NCBI GenBank assembly: GCA_024372625.1
Contig: CP099604.1
Span: 186,001 to 250,000, forward strand
Length of the DNA: 64,000 nucleotides
From: Comamonadaceae bacterium OTU4NAUVB1
GTDB lineage: Bacteria; Pseudomonadota; Gammaproteobacteria; Burkholderiales; Burkholderiaceae_C
Reading direction: 5' to 3'
The notes under the pieces were generated by a model. That model ran no database searches. It was not told the origin of the DNA and worked only from the letters and a program-made list of their open reading frames with translations. The position numbers and the translations under genes were made by a program. The stretch's first letter is position 1; each line of letters begins with the position of its first letter. Positions 17,748 to 26,694 of the stretch are shown piece after piece.

Positions 17748-18791
17748 TCAGCGCAGGCGTCCCGACCACAGCAGCGACAGCAGGGCCGCCACCGAGGCGA
17801 GCAGGGCGGCCGCCAGCGCGAGCGGGCCGGCGAGCTCGGTCTCGCGTCGCAGCACCTCCACCCGCGAGCCGAGTTCCTGGTAGACGCCGCGCAGGTTCTC
17901 GGCCGTGCCGGCGTGGTGGTACTGGCCGCCCGTCATGCGGGCGACCTCGCGCAGCGTCGGTTCGTCGAGCTTCATGTAGATCGCCATGCCCTCGGGCGTG
18001 GCGGCGTCGCCGTCGACCGTGCCCAGGCCGATGACGTGGACCCGCACGCCGCGATCGGCCGCCATCCGCGCCGCGGCCAGGGTGTCGATGCCCGCCGTGC
18101 GGCGGCCGTCGCTCAGCAGGATGATGGCGGCGGCGTCGTGGGAGCCGGGCGGCACGGGGTCCGGCGCGGCGGGCTGCGGACGCGCGCGCTCGTCCAGGCT
18201 GCGGCCCCTCGACGGCGTGGCGGTGCCGCCCATCATCATCCGGCCGAGGTCGATGCCGTGGTCCGGGAAGATCTCCGCGAGGCACTGGACGATGGCGTCG
18301 CCCACCGCCGTGCCGAGCTGCATCTGGAAGGCGTCGATGCTCGCGACCAGCGCCGCGCGGTCGAGGGTCGCACGCTGGGCGACGTGGGCGCTGCCGGCGA
18401 AGGTGACCAGCCCGATTTCGATGCGCGGCGGCACCTCGCGCAGGAACGCCTTCGCCGCTTCCTGGGCGGCCACCATGCGCGTGGGCTTGACGTCGCCCAC
18501 CCGCATGCTCAGCGACACGTCCATGGCCAGCAGGATCGAGGTCCGGGCCCACGGCAGCGGCACCCGGGCCACCGGGCGCGCGGCGGCCAGCAGCAGCACG
18601 GCCAGGGCCAGCAGCGCGAGCGCCGGCGGCACGTGGCGCCGCCAGCCGCGACCGGCCGCGGCGCGGACCGTGCCCAGGTCGCTGTAGGCCAGCGCGGCGC
18701 GCGTCCGGCGTCGCGTCAGCCACCGGTAGGCCACGGGCAGCAGCGCCGCCACGGCCAGCAGCCAGAGGGAGTGGGGCCAGAGGAAATGCAT
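17748..18791 (-). CDS. VWA-domain membrane protein (BatA-like)
   Basis: A 347-residue protein with a hydrophobic start (LWLLAVAALLPVAYRWL), a second membrane segment at residues 54-71, a von Willebrand A domain with MIDAS motif DVSLS at residues 91-95, and a C-terminal membrane segment (LALAAALLASVAALLSLLW). The topology N-TM-TM-VWA-TM is that of BatA-type proteins, which usually work with a MoxR ATPase and BatB/D partners; none of these is present here, so this copy stands alone. Role unknown, possibly envelope stress or complex assembly. Confidence 0.8.
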   Translation of the reverse strand: MHFLWPHSLWLLAVAALLPVAYRWLTRRRTRAALAYSDLGTVRAAAGRGWRRHVPPALALLALAVLLLAAARPVARVPLPWARTSILLAMDVSLSMRVGDVKPTRMVAAQEAAKAFLREVPPRIEIGLVTFAGSAHVAQRATLDRAALVASIDAFQMQLGTAVGDAIVQCLAEIFPDHGIDLGRMMMGGTATPSRGRSLDERARPQPAAPDPVPPGSHDAAAIILLSDGRRTAGIDTLAAARMAADRGVRVHVIGLGTVDGDAATPEGMAIYMKLDEPTLREVARMTGGQYHHAGTAENLRGVYQELGSRVEVLRRETELAGPLALAAALLASVAALLSLLWSGRLR

Positions 18792-18953
18792 GCGCGGCCT
18801 GCCGGTGCGCGCTCAGCGCGCCTCGACCTCGTCGTGACCGTCGCGCTGCGGGTTCGGGGTTCGTGGCATGGGTCCTCGCCGGTTCGACGCGTGCGATCGC
18901 GCGCGTTCGCTCCCATCAGGAAATCACCGGTGCCGTCCCCCCGGGGTAGGACG

Positions 18954-18973
18954 GGGCGCCCAGATGGGCGCCC
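18954..18973 (-). terminator. GC hairpin downstream of the HPF-like gene
   Basis: Two copies of the self-complementary 8-mer GGGCGCCC separated by 4 bases form a stable hairpin 37 bases after the HPF stop on the minus strand. No T-run follows. The rest of the 218-base gap 18792-19009 holds only a possible 18-codon frame (18813-18869). Confidence 0.4.
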
Positions 18974-19009
18974 GGCGAGGTCGGCGCGCGTGCGGCCGAC
19001 CCGCCGCCC

Positions 19010-19363
19010 TCAGATGGCTTCCGGATCGGTCCGGATGCTGGTGCGGTCGCGGTGCCGCTTTTCCTTGCCCAGCACGCTGTCCAGGGCGCTGAGCACCTTG
19101 GTCTCGGCGCCACGGAAGGCCTGGTCCAGCGAGGGCGCCTGGTGGGACACGGCCACTGGCGCGTGCTGCGGGACGTGCGCCTCGATCAGGCAGCGCTTGT
19201 CGGACGCGCCGCCCTTGGTGGCGTTGACGTCCGACAGGTGGACCTCGACGCGCCGGACGTCCTCCGCGTAGCGCGCGAGGTTCTGGCGGATCTCGCCGTC
19301 CGCCCAGCGTTCGAGGTCTTCGCGGTTTTCCATGCCATTGCCGGTATTGATGTGGATTTCCAT
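19010..19363 (-). CDS. Ribosome hibernation promoting factor / sigma-54 modulation family protein
   Basis: A 117-residue protein with the HPF/YfiA beta-alpha-beta-beta-beta-alpha pattern: LERWADGEIRQNLARYAEDV, then RRVEVHLSDVNATKGGASDK and a helix near LDQAFRGAETKVLSALD. Such proteins bind the 30S decoding region and hold ribosomes inactive or as dimers. It lacks the long C-terminal dimerisation domain, so it is of the short type. AGGAGA is placed seven bases before the ATG. The Glu-Asp-rich linker and CLIEAHVPQ segment suggest a diverged, stress-related paralogue rather than the rpoN-linked copy. Confidence 0.85.
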   Translation of the reverse strand: MEIHINTGNGMENREDLERWADGEIRQNLARYAEDVRRVEVHLSDVNATKGGASDKRCLIEAHVPQHAPVAVSHQAPSLDQAFRGAETKVLSALDSVLGKEKRHRDRTSIRTDPEAI

Positions 19364-19473
19364 TGGGCGTTCTCCTTGGTTGGATGGGACCACCCAGTGG
19401 ACCACCGGCGCGATTGACCCGTGCCGCCACGTGGAAAAGCCCCGTTCCGCGCGCCGGGACGGGCGCGCCCGCC

Positions 19474-20658
19474 TCAGCCCGCGCCGGGCGGCGCGTCGCG
19501 CGCCGCGCCCGGCGGCGGGCCGACGTAGCGTCCGCGCGGACGGATCACCTGCGCCACGCCGAGCTGTTCCAGGCCGTGCGCGAGCAGCCCGACGCTGCGC
19601 GCCGTGGCGAAGAGCCCGAAGGCCGCGTCGGCCGGCAGCCGGTGGTGCGCCACCAGGGCCGCCAGCGCCACGTCGATGTTGGGCTGCAGGCCGGTCTGCT
19701 CGATCACCTTGGCGATGAAGCGCGCGATCACCGGCGGGGGCTCGAAGCGCGCCAGCAGGGCCGCCGCGCGCGGGTCGCCGTCGGGATAGAGGTGGTGGCC
19801 GAAACCCGCCAGGGGCGACCCGGTGGACAGGTAGTGCGCGAGCACCGCGTCCTCGCCGAGCCGCTCGACTTCGGCGAAGAGCGCCTGCACGCGCCCCGAG
19901 CCGTCGCCGTGCAGCGGCCCCGACAGCGTGGCCAGTCCGGCCAGGAGGCACGCGGGCAGGGAGGCCCCGGTCGACGCCGCGATGCGCGCGGCGAAGGCCG
20001 AACTCGTCAGCTCGTGGTCCACCAGCAGCACCATGGCCGTGCGCAGCAGTTCCGCCACCGCCGGTGGCTGGTCCCAGCCCCGGGCGAAGCGCAGGTGCAG
20101 CGCCTGCGTGCCCGGCCGGGCACCGAAGGCGTCGGCCAGCGTCGCGACCAGGCCCTGGCCTTCGACGTGCAGGACCCGGGTCAGGCGGCCCCGGGTGGAA
20201 TGCCCGACGGCCGCCAGGCCGCCCAGCGCCGTGAAGGCGGCGACGCGCCCCGGTCCGTCGCCGCGCCGCGCCGGCGCGAGCGGGGCGGCGCAGGAGAAAT
20301 CGATCGGCTGCCGCGTGTCCCACAGCAGGCGGGCCACGTCCTCCAGGCTGGCCGAACGGGCCAACTCGACGACGTCCTGGCCGCGGTAGTAGGGACGTCC
20401 CCGGAAGAACGCGCACAGCGCCGTCGGGATGCTCGGCTCGGCGCCGAACAGCGTCTCGGCGGCGACCGTCGCGCGCGTGCGGCCGGCCTGCTTGCGCCGG
20501 GCGAGGCCGGCGACGTCTTCGGCGCGGTACAGGCTGCGGCGCGTGTCGCCGGGGTCGGTCATGACCTCGAGCTTGCCGCGGCTGACGTACGCATACACCG
20601 TCTGCGGCCGCACCCCGAGCGCCGCGCAGGCCTCGTCCATCGACATCCATGCCGCCAT
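19474..20658 (-). CDS. Citrate-synthase-like enzyme with N-terminal helix-turn-helix domain
   Basis: A 394-residue fusion. Residues 1-55 form a MerR/excisionase-like HTH (DEACAALGVRPQTVYAYVSR then YRAEDVAGLARRK); the rest is a citrate-synthase fold. Active-site regions are recognisable: VDHELTSSAF (H215), GPLHGDGSG (H250, usually GPLHGGAN) and GFGHHLYPDGDP (H288; the following position is His where Arg is usual). It likely condenses an acyl-CoA with a 2-oxo acid (citrate or 2-methylcitrate type), but the substitutions leave this open. A GGGGAG precedes the ATG. The gene is divergent, across an AT-rich dyad, from a hydroxyacid dehydrogenase-FAH-SDR-Bug cluster, so the HTH may make it its own or the cluster's regulator (inference). 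Confidence 0.85.
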   Translation of the reverse strand: MAAWMSMDEACAALGVRPQTVYAYVSRGKLEVMTDPGDTRRSLYRAEDVAGLARRKQAGRTRATVAAETLFGAEPSIPTALCAFFRGRPYYRGQDVVELARSASLEDVARLLWDTRQPIDFSCAAPLAPARRGDGPGRVAAFTALGGLAAVGHSTRGRLTRVLHVEGQGLVATLADAFGARPGTQALHLRFARGWDQPPAVAELLRTAMVLLVDHELTSSAFAARIAASTGASLPACLLAGLATLSGPLHGDGSGRVQALFAEVERLGEDAVLAHYLSTGSPLAGFGHHLYPDGDPRAAALLARFEPPPVIARFIAKVIEQTGLQPNIDVALAALVAHHRLPADAAFGLFATARSVGLLAHGLEQLGVAQVIRPRGRYVGPPPGAARDAPPGAG

Positions 20659-20681
20659 CGTCCACTCCCCTTCGGATTTAT

Positions 20682-20704
20682 ATATTGATTTTATACATCA
20701 ATAT
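20682..20704. promoter_or_regulatory. AT-rich 8-7-8 inverted repeat in the divergent promoter region
   Basis: ATATTGAT (20682-20689) and ATCAATAT (20697-20704) are perfect inverted repeats around a 7-base AT-rich spacer. It is the most striking AT-rich element in this GC-rich window and lies 24 bases upstream of the citrate-synthase-like gene and 65 upstream of the dehydrogenase gene. It has the form of an operator overlapping one or both promoters. Confidence 0.6.
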
Positions 20705-20769
20705 TGACCAATAAATCAACCTGTCATTACCATCGCGCCACTTCGCATCCACATCCCGGACGACCCGCC

Positions 20770-21723
20770 ATGAAACCCTCGGTCCTGCAAATCAACCCCA
20801 TCCTGATCCCCGCGATCAACGACCGGCTCGCGGCGCTGTACGACGTCCACCGGCTCTTCGAGATCGCGCAGCCGGAGGCCTGGCTGGCGGCGCACGGGGC
20901 GTCGGTGCAGGCCGTGATCACGGGGGGCCACACCGGCATCACGCGGGCGATGCTGGAACGCCTGCCCAACCTGAAGGTGGTGGCGGTCAACGGCGTGGGC
21001 ACCGATGCGGTCGATCTGGCGCACTGCCGCGCGCGGGGCCTGCCCGTCGCGGCCACCCTGGGCGCCCTGACCGAGGACGTCGCCGACCTGGCCATCGGCC
21101 TGCTGATCGCGGCCTGCCGCAACCTGTGCGCCGGCGACCGCTTCGTGCGCGACGGCCAGTGGGAGCTGCACCCCCAGCCGAGCGCGATCCCGCTCGCCCG
21201 GCGCTTCAGCGGCATGCGCGTGGGCATCGTCGGCATGGGCCGCGTCGGCCGCGCCGTCGCGGTGCGGGCGGCGGCGTTCGGTTGTTCGATCGCCTACACC
21301 GACCTGCGTCCGATGGACGATGTCGCGCACGCGTTCGTGCCCGACCTGGTCGAGCTCGCCCGGGGCGCTGACGCGCTGGTGCTGTGCGCGGCCGCCGACC
21401 AGGCCGAGGGCATCGTCGATGCGCGGGTGCTGGAAGCGCTGGGCCCGCGCGGCTTCCTGGTCAACGTCGCGCGCGGCCGGCTGGTGAACGAGGCCGACCT
21501 GACCGAGGCGCTGGCCGCCGGCCGCATCGCCGGGGCGGGGCTGGACGTGTTCGTCGACGAGCCGCGCGTGCCCGCGGCGCTGCGCGGCTCGGAGCGCGCG
21601 ACGCTCCAGGCCCACCGCGCCAGCGCCACCTGGGAGACCCGCACGGCGATGGGCGAGATGGTGCTCGCGGCGATCGCCCAGGCGCTGGCCGGCGAGCGCC
21701 CGGCGATGAGCCTGACGACCTGA
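20770..21723 (+). CDS. D-isomer-specific 2-hydroxyacid dehydrogenase
   Basis: A 317-residue NAD(P)-dependent dehydrogenase. It has the Rossmann motif [31 protein letters not shown] with the catalytic arginine, GLDVFVDEP with the glutamate partner, and a histidine in LQAHRASAT where most members read PHxGSxT. Glyoxylate/hydroxypyruvate reductase-type activity is typical. The start at 20770 is preferred to a frame opening at 20704, which would begin inside the dyad. It leads a four-gene cluster (FAH, SDR, Bug receptor) whose genes are 14, -4 and 37 bases apart. Confidence 0.9.
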   Translation: MKPSVLQINPILIPAINDRLAALYDVHRLFEIAQPEAWLAAHGASVQAVITGGHTGITRAMLERLPNLKVVAVNGVGTDAVDLAHCRARGLPVAATLGALTEDVADLAIGLLIAACRNLCAGDRFVRDGQWELHPQPSAIPLARRFSGMRVGIVGMGRVGRAVAVRAAAFGCSIAYTDLRPMDDVAHAFVPDLVELARGADALVLCAAADQAEGIVDARVLEALGPRGFLVNVARGRLVNEADLTEALAAGRIAGAGLDVFVDEPRVPAALRGSERATLQAHRASATWETRTAMGEMVLAAIAQALAGERPAMSLTT

Positions 21724-21737
21724 GACGGCCGTCCGCC

Positions 21738-22493
21738 ATGACCGGATTCGTCTTCCCGCCGCCGGCACCGGTGACACTGCCGGTGCGGGACGCCACCGAC
21801 CGCTTCCCGGTGGGCCGGGTCTTCTGCATCGGCCGCAACTATCCCTGGCAGCCCGGCGGGCCACCGGCGCGCGAGCTGCCCGGCTGGTTCATGAAGCCCG
21901 CCACCTCGGTGGTGCCGGCGCGAGGCGCCTTGCCCTGTCCGCCGGGCACCGCCGACTTCTGCCACGAGGTCGAACTGGTGGTGGCGATCGGCGTCGGCGG
22001 GCGCGACATCGACGTGGCGCGGGTGGAGGCGGAGCACGTCTGGGGCTATGCCGTCGGACTGGACCTGACGCGACGCGACCTCCAGCAGGCGGCCAAGCGC
22101 GCAGGGGGCTCCTGGGAGGCCGCCAAGGCCTTCGACCGCTCGGCGCCCTGCACGCCGCTGGTGCCGGCGGCCGTGTGCGGCCATCCGCGCGGCGGCGCGA
22201 TCTGGCTCGCGGTCGACGGCGTCGAGCGGCAGCGCGCCGACCTGGCCGACCTGTCGTGGCCGGTGGCGGAGCTGGTCGCCATGCTGTCGCGCTCGGTGAC
22301 GCTCGCGCCCGGCGACCTCGTCTACACCGGCACGCCCGCCGGCGTCGGCGCGCTGCGCCACGGCGACGTGGTGACCGGCGGCGTGGCCGGCATCGGCGAA
22401 TTCACCATGACCGTCGAGGGCGTGCCGTCCCGCGTTCCCCATCCGATCCAAGCCCAGACCCCGACCCCGACCCTGCGAGGAGACGCCCCGTGA
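21738..22493 (+). CDS. Fumarylacetoacetate hydrolase (FAH) family protein
   Basis: A 251-residue FAH-fold enzyme. Conserved pieces are FCIGRNY near the N-terminus, [16 protein letters not shown], the metal-binding [13 protein letters not shown] (glutamates) and [16 protein letters not shown]. It is likely a C-C hydrolase or decarboxylase/tautomerase acting on a 2,4-dioxo acid or fumarylpyruvate-like compound. Its stop overlaps the GTG start of the following SDR gene, indicating coupling. Length is on the short side, typical of fumarylpyruvate-hydrolase-like members. Confidence 0.9.
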   Translation: MTGFVFPPPAPVTLPVRDATDRFPVGRVFCIGRNYPWQPGGPPARELPGWFMKPATSVVPARGALPCPPGTADFCHEVELVVAIGVGGRDIDVARVEAEHVWGYAVGLDLTRRDLQQAAKRAGGSWEAAKAFDRSAPCTPLVPAAVCGHPRGGAIWLAVDGVERQRADLADLSWPVAELVAMLSRSVTLAPGDLVYTGTPAGVGALRHGDVVTGGVAGIGEFTMTVEGVPSRVPHPIQAQTPTPTLRGDAP

Positions 22494-23272
22494 ACATCCC
22501 ATCGACCCCCTCCGCCACCCCGCCCGGCAAGGTCGCGCTGGTCACCGGCGCCGGCAGCGGCATCGGCCGCGCCGTGGCGCTCGGCCTGCTCGACGACGGC
22601 TGGCGCGTCGTGCTGGCCGGGCGACGTCCAGAGCCCCTGCGCGCGCTGGCCGCCGAGGCCGAGGCCCGGGGCGGCGTCGCCCTGGCCGTGCCCACCGACG
22701 TCACCGTGCCCGACAGCGTCGAGGCGCTGTTCGCCGCCATCGAGGCGCGCTTCGGCCGGCTCGACCTGTTGTTCAACAACGCCGGCGTGAACGCGCCGGC
22801 CGTGCCGATCGACGAGCTGCCGCTGGAGCGCTGGTTCAGCGTGCTGAACACCAACGTGACCGGCGTGTTCCTGTGCGCCCGCGCTGCCTTCGGCCTGATG
22901 CGCCGCCAGTCGCCCCAGGGCGGGCGCATCGTCAACAACGGCTCGATCTCGGCCCACGTGCCGCGCCCCCACACCGCCCCCTACACCATGAGCAAGCACG
23001 CGGTCACGGGCCTGACGAAGTCGCTGGCGCTCGACGGTCGCGCCTTCGGCATCGTGGCCAGCCAGATCGACATCGGCAACGCGTTGACCGAGCTGTCAGA
23101 GCGCATGACGCGCGGCGTGACGCAGGCCAACGGCACGGTGGCGGCCGAACCCATGATGGACGCGGTCCACGTGGCCGACGCGGTGCGCCACATCGCGGCG
23201 ATGCCGTTGTCGGCCAACGTGCTGAACATGACCGTCATGGCCAGCGCCATGCCCTTCGTCGGGCGCGGCTGA
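22490..23272 (+). CDS. SDR-family oxidoreductase
   Basis: A 260-residue classical short-chain dehydrogenase. The cofactor motif is [10 protein letters not shown], with LFNNAGVN, the catalytic serine in NNGSISAH, and YTMSK with the Tyr/Lys pair. AGRRPEPL after beta-2 suggests NADP(H) preference because of the arginines. The GTG start overlaps the previous stop (GTGA) and has GAGGAGA upstream. It probably oxidises or reduces a hydroxyl/keto group in the same pathway as the dehydrogenase and FAH protein. Confidence 0.92.
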   Translation: MNIPSTPSATPPGKVALVTGAGSGIGRAVALGLLDDGWRVVLAGRRPEPLRALAAEAEARGGVALAVPTDVTVPDSVEALFAAIEARFGRLDLLFNNAGVNAPAVPIDELPLERWFSVLNTNVTGVFLCARAAFGLMRRQSPQGGRIVNNGSISAHVPRPHTAPYTMSKHAVTGLTKSLALDGRAFGIVASQIDIGNALTELSERMTRGVTQANGTVAAEPMMDAVHVADAVRHIAAMPLSANVLNMTVMASAMPFVGRG

Positions 23273-23309
23273 CGGCCGGCCTCCCATCCCTCACAACAAG
23301 GAGACTTCC

Positions 23310-24284
23310 ATGCCCATCGCTTCCATGCTCAAGGTCCTCGCCGTCGCGGCGTCCCTGGCCGCCGTGCCGGTCCTCGGCTCGGCGCAGGCCTACCCGGCGC
23401 GCGCGGTCAAGATCATCGTGCCGGCTCCGCCGGGCGGCGCCATCGACACCCTCGCGCGGGTGGTCGGCGACAAGATCGGCGCGGCCATGGGCCAGCCGGT
23501 GATCGTCGACAACCGCCCCGGCGCCTCCAACAACCTCGGCACCGACGTGCTGGCCAAGGCGGCGCCCGACGGCTACACCATCGGCATCGTGGGCGGCAGC
23601 CACAACATCAACAAGTTCCTGTTCAGGAACCTCGGCTGGGACCCGCAGAAGAGCTTCGAGCCGATCGTCTACACGCACGAGGTGCCGCTGGTCTTCGCGG
23701 TCGCGCCGCAGGTCCCGGCGAAGACGCTGCCCGAACTGGTGGGCTGGATGAAGGCGCACCCGGACGACGCCAAGGTCGCGACCTCCGGGCGCGGGAGCGC
23801 GCAGGAGATGGCCGCCGAGATGTTCCGCTTGGCCAGCGGCGCGCCGATGCTGCTGGTGCCCTACAAGGGCTCCTCGGCCGCGCACCCGGACCTGCTGGCC
23901 GGGCGCACCGCGCTCTACATCGACACCATCAGCGCGATCCAGGCGCAGGTGAAGGCGGGCAACGTGCGCGCCGTGGCCGTCTCCACGAGAAAACGCGCCG
24001 CGTCGCTGCCGGACGTGCCCACGGCCGACGAGCAGGGACTGAAGGGCTACGACGCGAACACCAACGGCGGCTTCCTGGCGCCGGCGGGCACGCCCCGGGC
24101 CATCGTCGAGCGGCTCAACGCCGAGATCAACGCGGCGCTCCGGCTGCCCGACGTGCGCGCCAAGCTGGAGGCCGCCGGCATCGAGGTCCAGGGCGGCACA
24201 CCGGAGGCCTACGCCGCGGTGATCCGGGACGACCTCGCCAAATGGGGCAAGGTCGTCAAGGCGGCGGGCATCGAGCCGGAATGA
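23310..24284 (+). CDS. Bug-family (TctC) solute-binding receptor 3
   Basis: A 324-residue secreted receptor. The signal peptide ends near GSAQA; then YPARAVKIIVPAPPGGAIDT, VIVDNRPGASNN, APDGYTIGIVGG and VPYKGSSAAH match the family. Its distance of 37 bases after the SDR gene, with AAGGAG before the ATG, makes it the last gene of this cluster. It presumably delivers the pathway substrate; no TctA/TctB membrane proteins are encoded in the window. Confidence 0.92.
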   Translation: MPIASMLKVLAVAASLAAVPVLGSAQAYPARAVKIIVPAPPGGAIDTLARVVGDKIGAAMGQPVIVDNRPGASNNLGTDVLAKAAPDGYTIGIVGGSHNINKFLFRNLGWDPQKSFEPIVYTHEVPLVFAVAPQVPAKTLPELVGWMKAHPDDAKVATSGRGSAQEMAAEMFRLASGAPMLLVPYKGSSAAHPDLLAGRTALYIDTISAIQAQVKAGNVRAVAVSTRKRAASLPDVPTADEQGLKGYDANTNGGFLAPAGTPRAIVERLNAEINAALRLPDVRAKLEAAGIEVQGGTPEAYAAVIRDDLAKWGKVVKAAGIEPE

Positions 24285-24300
24285 CGCGCGCGGCGCGCGC

Positions 24301-26694
24301 TCAGGGCAGGGCGGCGAAACCCGGCTGCAGGCCCTGCGAGCGCGCCCGGGCGCGGTAGGCCGCGGCGTCGTCGGCGCCGAAGCGGCCGTCGAGCATCAGC
24401 CCGCGCGCCACCAGGTCGGCGACCGAGCGGTCGACCGCGTCCACGTAGCCGGCCCGGGAGCCGTACAGACCCTGCACGCTGCGGCGCGGGTCGCCCGGCT
24501 GGCGCTGCGCGTCGGTGACCGCGAAAGCCAGCTGCGAGCCGTTGAGCCCGTACTGGTCGCCGGCCACGAAGCCCGCGCGGCGCAGGCTGTAGCCCTTGAA
24601 GGTGGCCAGCGGGACGGCGGCGTCGGGCATCTTCACGCCGGCGACGTCGTTGCCCTGGGCGTCCACGGTGGGCAGCTGGACGACGTACAGCTTCGTGGAG
24701 GGGACCGAGGGAATGACGCGCTCGTCGTTCACGCTCAGCGTGTTGTACACGCCGTTGAACGCCAGGCCGGGCGCCCCGGGCACGCCGCTGAACGACACGG
24801 CCGACAGGTCCGGCCCGCCCAGGCTGGCGGCCGAGGCGGTCGGCACGGCGAGCGTGGCCGCGCGCGCCGACGGCCAGACGCTGGCCAGCGGCTGCGCGGT
24901 GCCGTTGACCCAGCCTTCCAGGTTCAGGTAGAGCGCCCGCACGAGCGCGGTGCTGGCGTTCTGCACGTTGGGCGCGGCGGTCGGCGCCGTCGCGGCGACG
25001 GCGCGGTTGGTGGTCATGTCGGGCTGCGTGCGCGCGTTGGCCGCGAGCATCGACGGGCTGTGCTGCGTGCCGTTGGCGTAGAACAGCCGCACGTTGTCCG
25101 GCACGGCGACGTCGTTGCCGGCGCCGTCGGTGGCCACCAGCGAGGCGCGCGCCCCGCCGAACTCGATCGGGCTGTCGTACTGGACCACCTTGGGGCAGGT
25201 CGCGTCCTGCGTGCATTTCGCCAGCAGGCCGTCGGTGCGCCCGCTCAGCGGGTCGGTCAGCGTGGCGTAGCCGAAGGGGAACTGGTCGCCCGGCGTGTAG
25301 TGCGTCTCGTGCTGGCGCGAATAGTCCCCGGGCTTGGACCAGCGGTAGTTGGTGTAGGTCTTGCGCGAGCCGCCCACCAGCGGAAACATGCCGTCGAAGA
25401 CGCGGCGGTTCTGGGCGTCGGCGTTGAAGCCCTGCCACAGGAAGTCGCGCACGTAGCGCCCCGACTGCGAGATGCCGCCGAACAGCGTGGCGCGCACGCG
25501 GCCGGCCAGCGGGTTGCGGTTGCCGGCCGCGTCGGCCGTGCCGTGGCGCAGGAAGCTCACGAGGTCGCGCGTGGCGAGGAAGCCCAGGCCCATGACCCGG
25601 GGCCCGACGGCGGTGTAGTCGAACTGGTAGATCGAGCCGTCGTCGCGGCCGCCGTCCAGCGCGGCGGCGTTCGCGGCGTCGGCGCGCACGGCGGCGCGGT
25701 CGATGGTCACGAAGCCCTGGCCGTCCGCCCCCGTGCCGCCGGCCGGTGCCGTGGCGCTGCCGGCGGTGTAGGTCCACAGCGGGCGCGCCACGGTGACCGG
25801 GGCCGAGGTCGGCGTCCGGCGCACCGTGAGGGTGGCCGTGGCGAGCGAGCCGGGCGCCAGCCGGTAGTAGGTGCCCAGCAGGTTCGCGGTGGCGCTGTCG
25901 GGGACGAGTTCGTCCTGCACGCGGCCCGTGATCGGCGCGTCGCCGTTGGCGCGATCGACCACCACCGGCAGCGACATGCCCGGCGCGTACCAGCGCTGGG
26001 CGGTGGTGATGGCGGCCGTCGGGCCGGAAAGCGTCTGCGGCTGGTCGCCCTGCCAGCCGGCCCAGACGATGCTCGCGCCCTGGTTCATCAGGAAGCCGTT
26101 GCCCGCGCCCACCCCGGCGACGTCGCCCGAGGCGGCCGCCGCCACCTGGGGCCGCACGGTGGCGAAGAGGTCGTTGGACGAGCCCTCGTTCAGGGCCGGG
26201 ACCAGCAGCGAGCGGGTGCGGTTGGTGACCTCGTAGAACAGCGTGCCGTTGGCGCGCGCGGCGTCGGTGGGCGCGAGCAGCACGACGTCGAAGCGGTAGC
26301 GCACGTTGCCGGCGGCGTCGGGCACGGCGTTCTTCAGGTCGACGATGGTGCCGGCGCAGTCGTCCGCGCTCGCCACGGTCGCGGTGGCCTCGGCCAGGGT
26401 GTAGGTGTAGGTGCCGACGTCGCCGAAACGCGCGCCGCCGAAAGCGAGGCCGCTGCCCTTGACGTCGAAGCGCTCGATGGCCGAGCGCGTGATCGTGCAG
26501 GGGTAGGTCTGGTCCGGCGGCACCAGCGCGCTGCGCGCGGCGGGCAGTCGTGACGTGGGCCCGCCGGAGGTGGCGCCACCGGCACCGCTCTCGCCTGCGC
26601 CACCACCGCCGCCGCACGCGGCCAGCATCACCACCGCCAGCGCGGCGCCGCCGCGCGCGGTGCGGCGGCCCATCCGATCCGGAATCCCGTTCAT
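24301..26694 (-). CDS. Large alpha/beta-hydrolase-domain lipoprotein
   Basis: A 797-residue predicted lipoprotein: lipobox AVVMLAACG, then a Gly/Ser-rich linker. The body fits the alpha/beta hydrolase domain family of about 500-750-residue secreted proteins (Abhydrolase_10 type), with nucleophile elbow GGISQSGRY near the middle and a conserved YTNYRWSKPGDYSRQHE region. An esterase or amidase role outside the cytoplasm is likely, but no substrate is known. The start at 26694 has GGAGA eight bases upstream; the longer frame from 26778 adds 28 residues before the signal and is rejected. It converges on the Bug gene, 16 bases apart. Confidence 0.8.
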   Translation of the reverse strand: MNGIPDRMGRRTARGGAALAVVMLAACGGGGGAGESGAGGATSGGPTSRLPAARSALVPPDQTYPCTITRSAIERFDVKGSGLAFGGARFGDVGTYTYTLAEATATVASADDCAGTIVDLKNAVPDAAGNVRYRFDVVLLAPTDAARANGTLFYEVTNRTRSLLVPALNEGSSNDLFATVRPQVAAAASGDVAGVGAGNGFLMNQGASIVWAGWQGDQPQTLSGPTAAITTAQRWYAPGMSLPVVVDRANGDAPITGRVQDELVPDSATANLLGTYYRLAPGSLATATLTVRRTPTSAPVTVARPLWTYTAGSATAPAGGTGADGQGFVTIDRAAVRADAANAAALDGGRDDGSIYQFDYTAVGPRVMGLGFLATRDLVSFLRHGTADAAGNRNPLAGRVRATLFGGISQSGRYVRDFLWQGFNADAQNRRVFDGMFPLVGGSRKTYTNYRWSKPGDYSRQHETHYTPGDQFPFGYATLTDPLSGRTDGLLAKCTQDATCPKVVQYDSPIEFGGARASLVATDGAGNDVAVPDNVRLFYANGTQHSPSMLAANARTQPDMTTNRAVAATAPTAAPNVQNASTALVRALYLNLEGWVNGTAQPLASVWPSARAATLAVPTASAASLGGPDLSAVSFSGVPGAPGLAFNGVYNTLSVNDERVIPSVPSTKLYVVQLPTVDAQGNDVAGVKMPDAAVPLATFKGYSLRRAGFVAGDQYGLNGSQLAFAVTDAQRQPGDPRRSVQGLYGSRAGYVDAVDRSVADLVARGLMLDGRFGADDAAAYRARARSQGLQPGFAALP

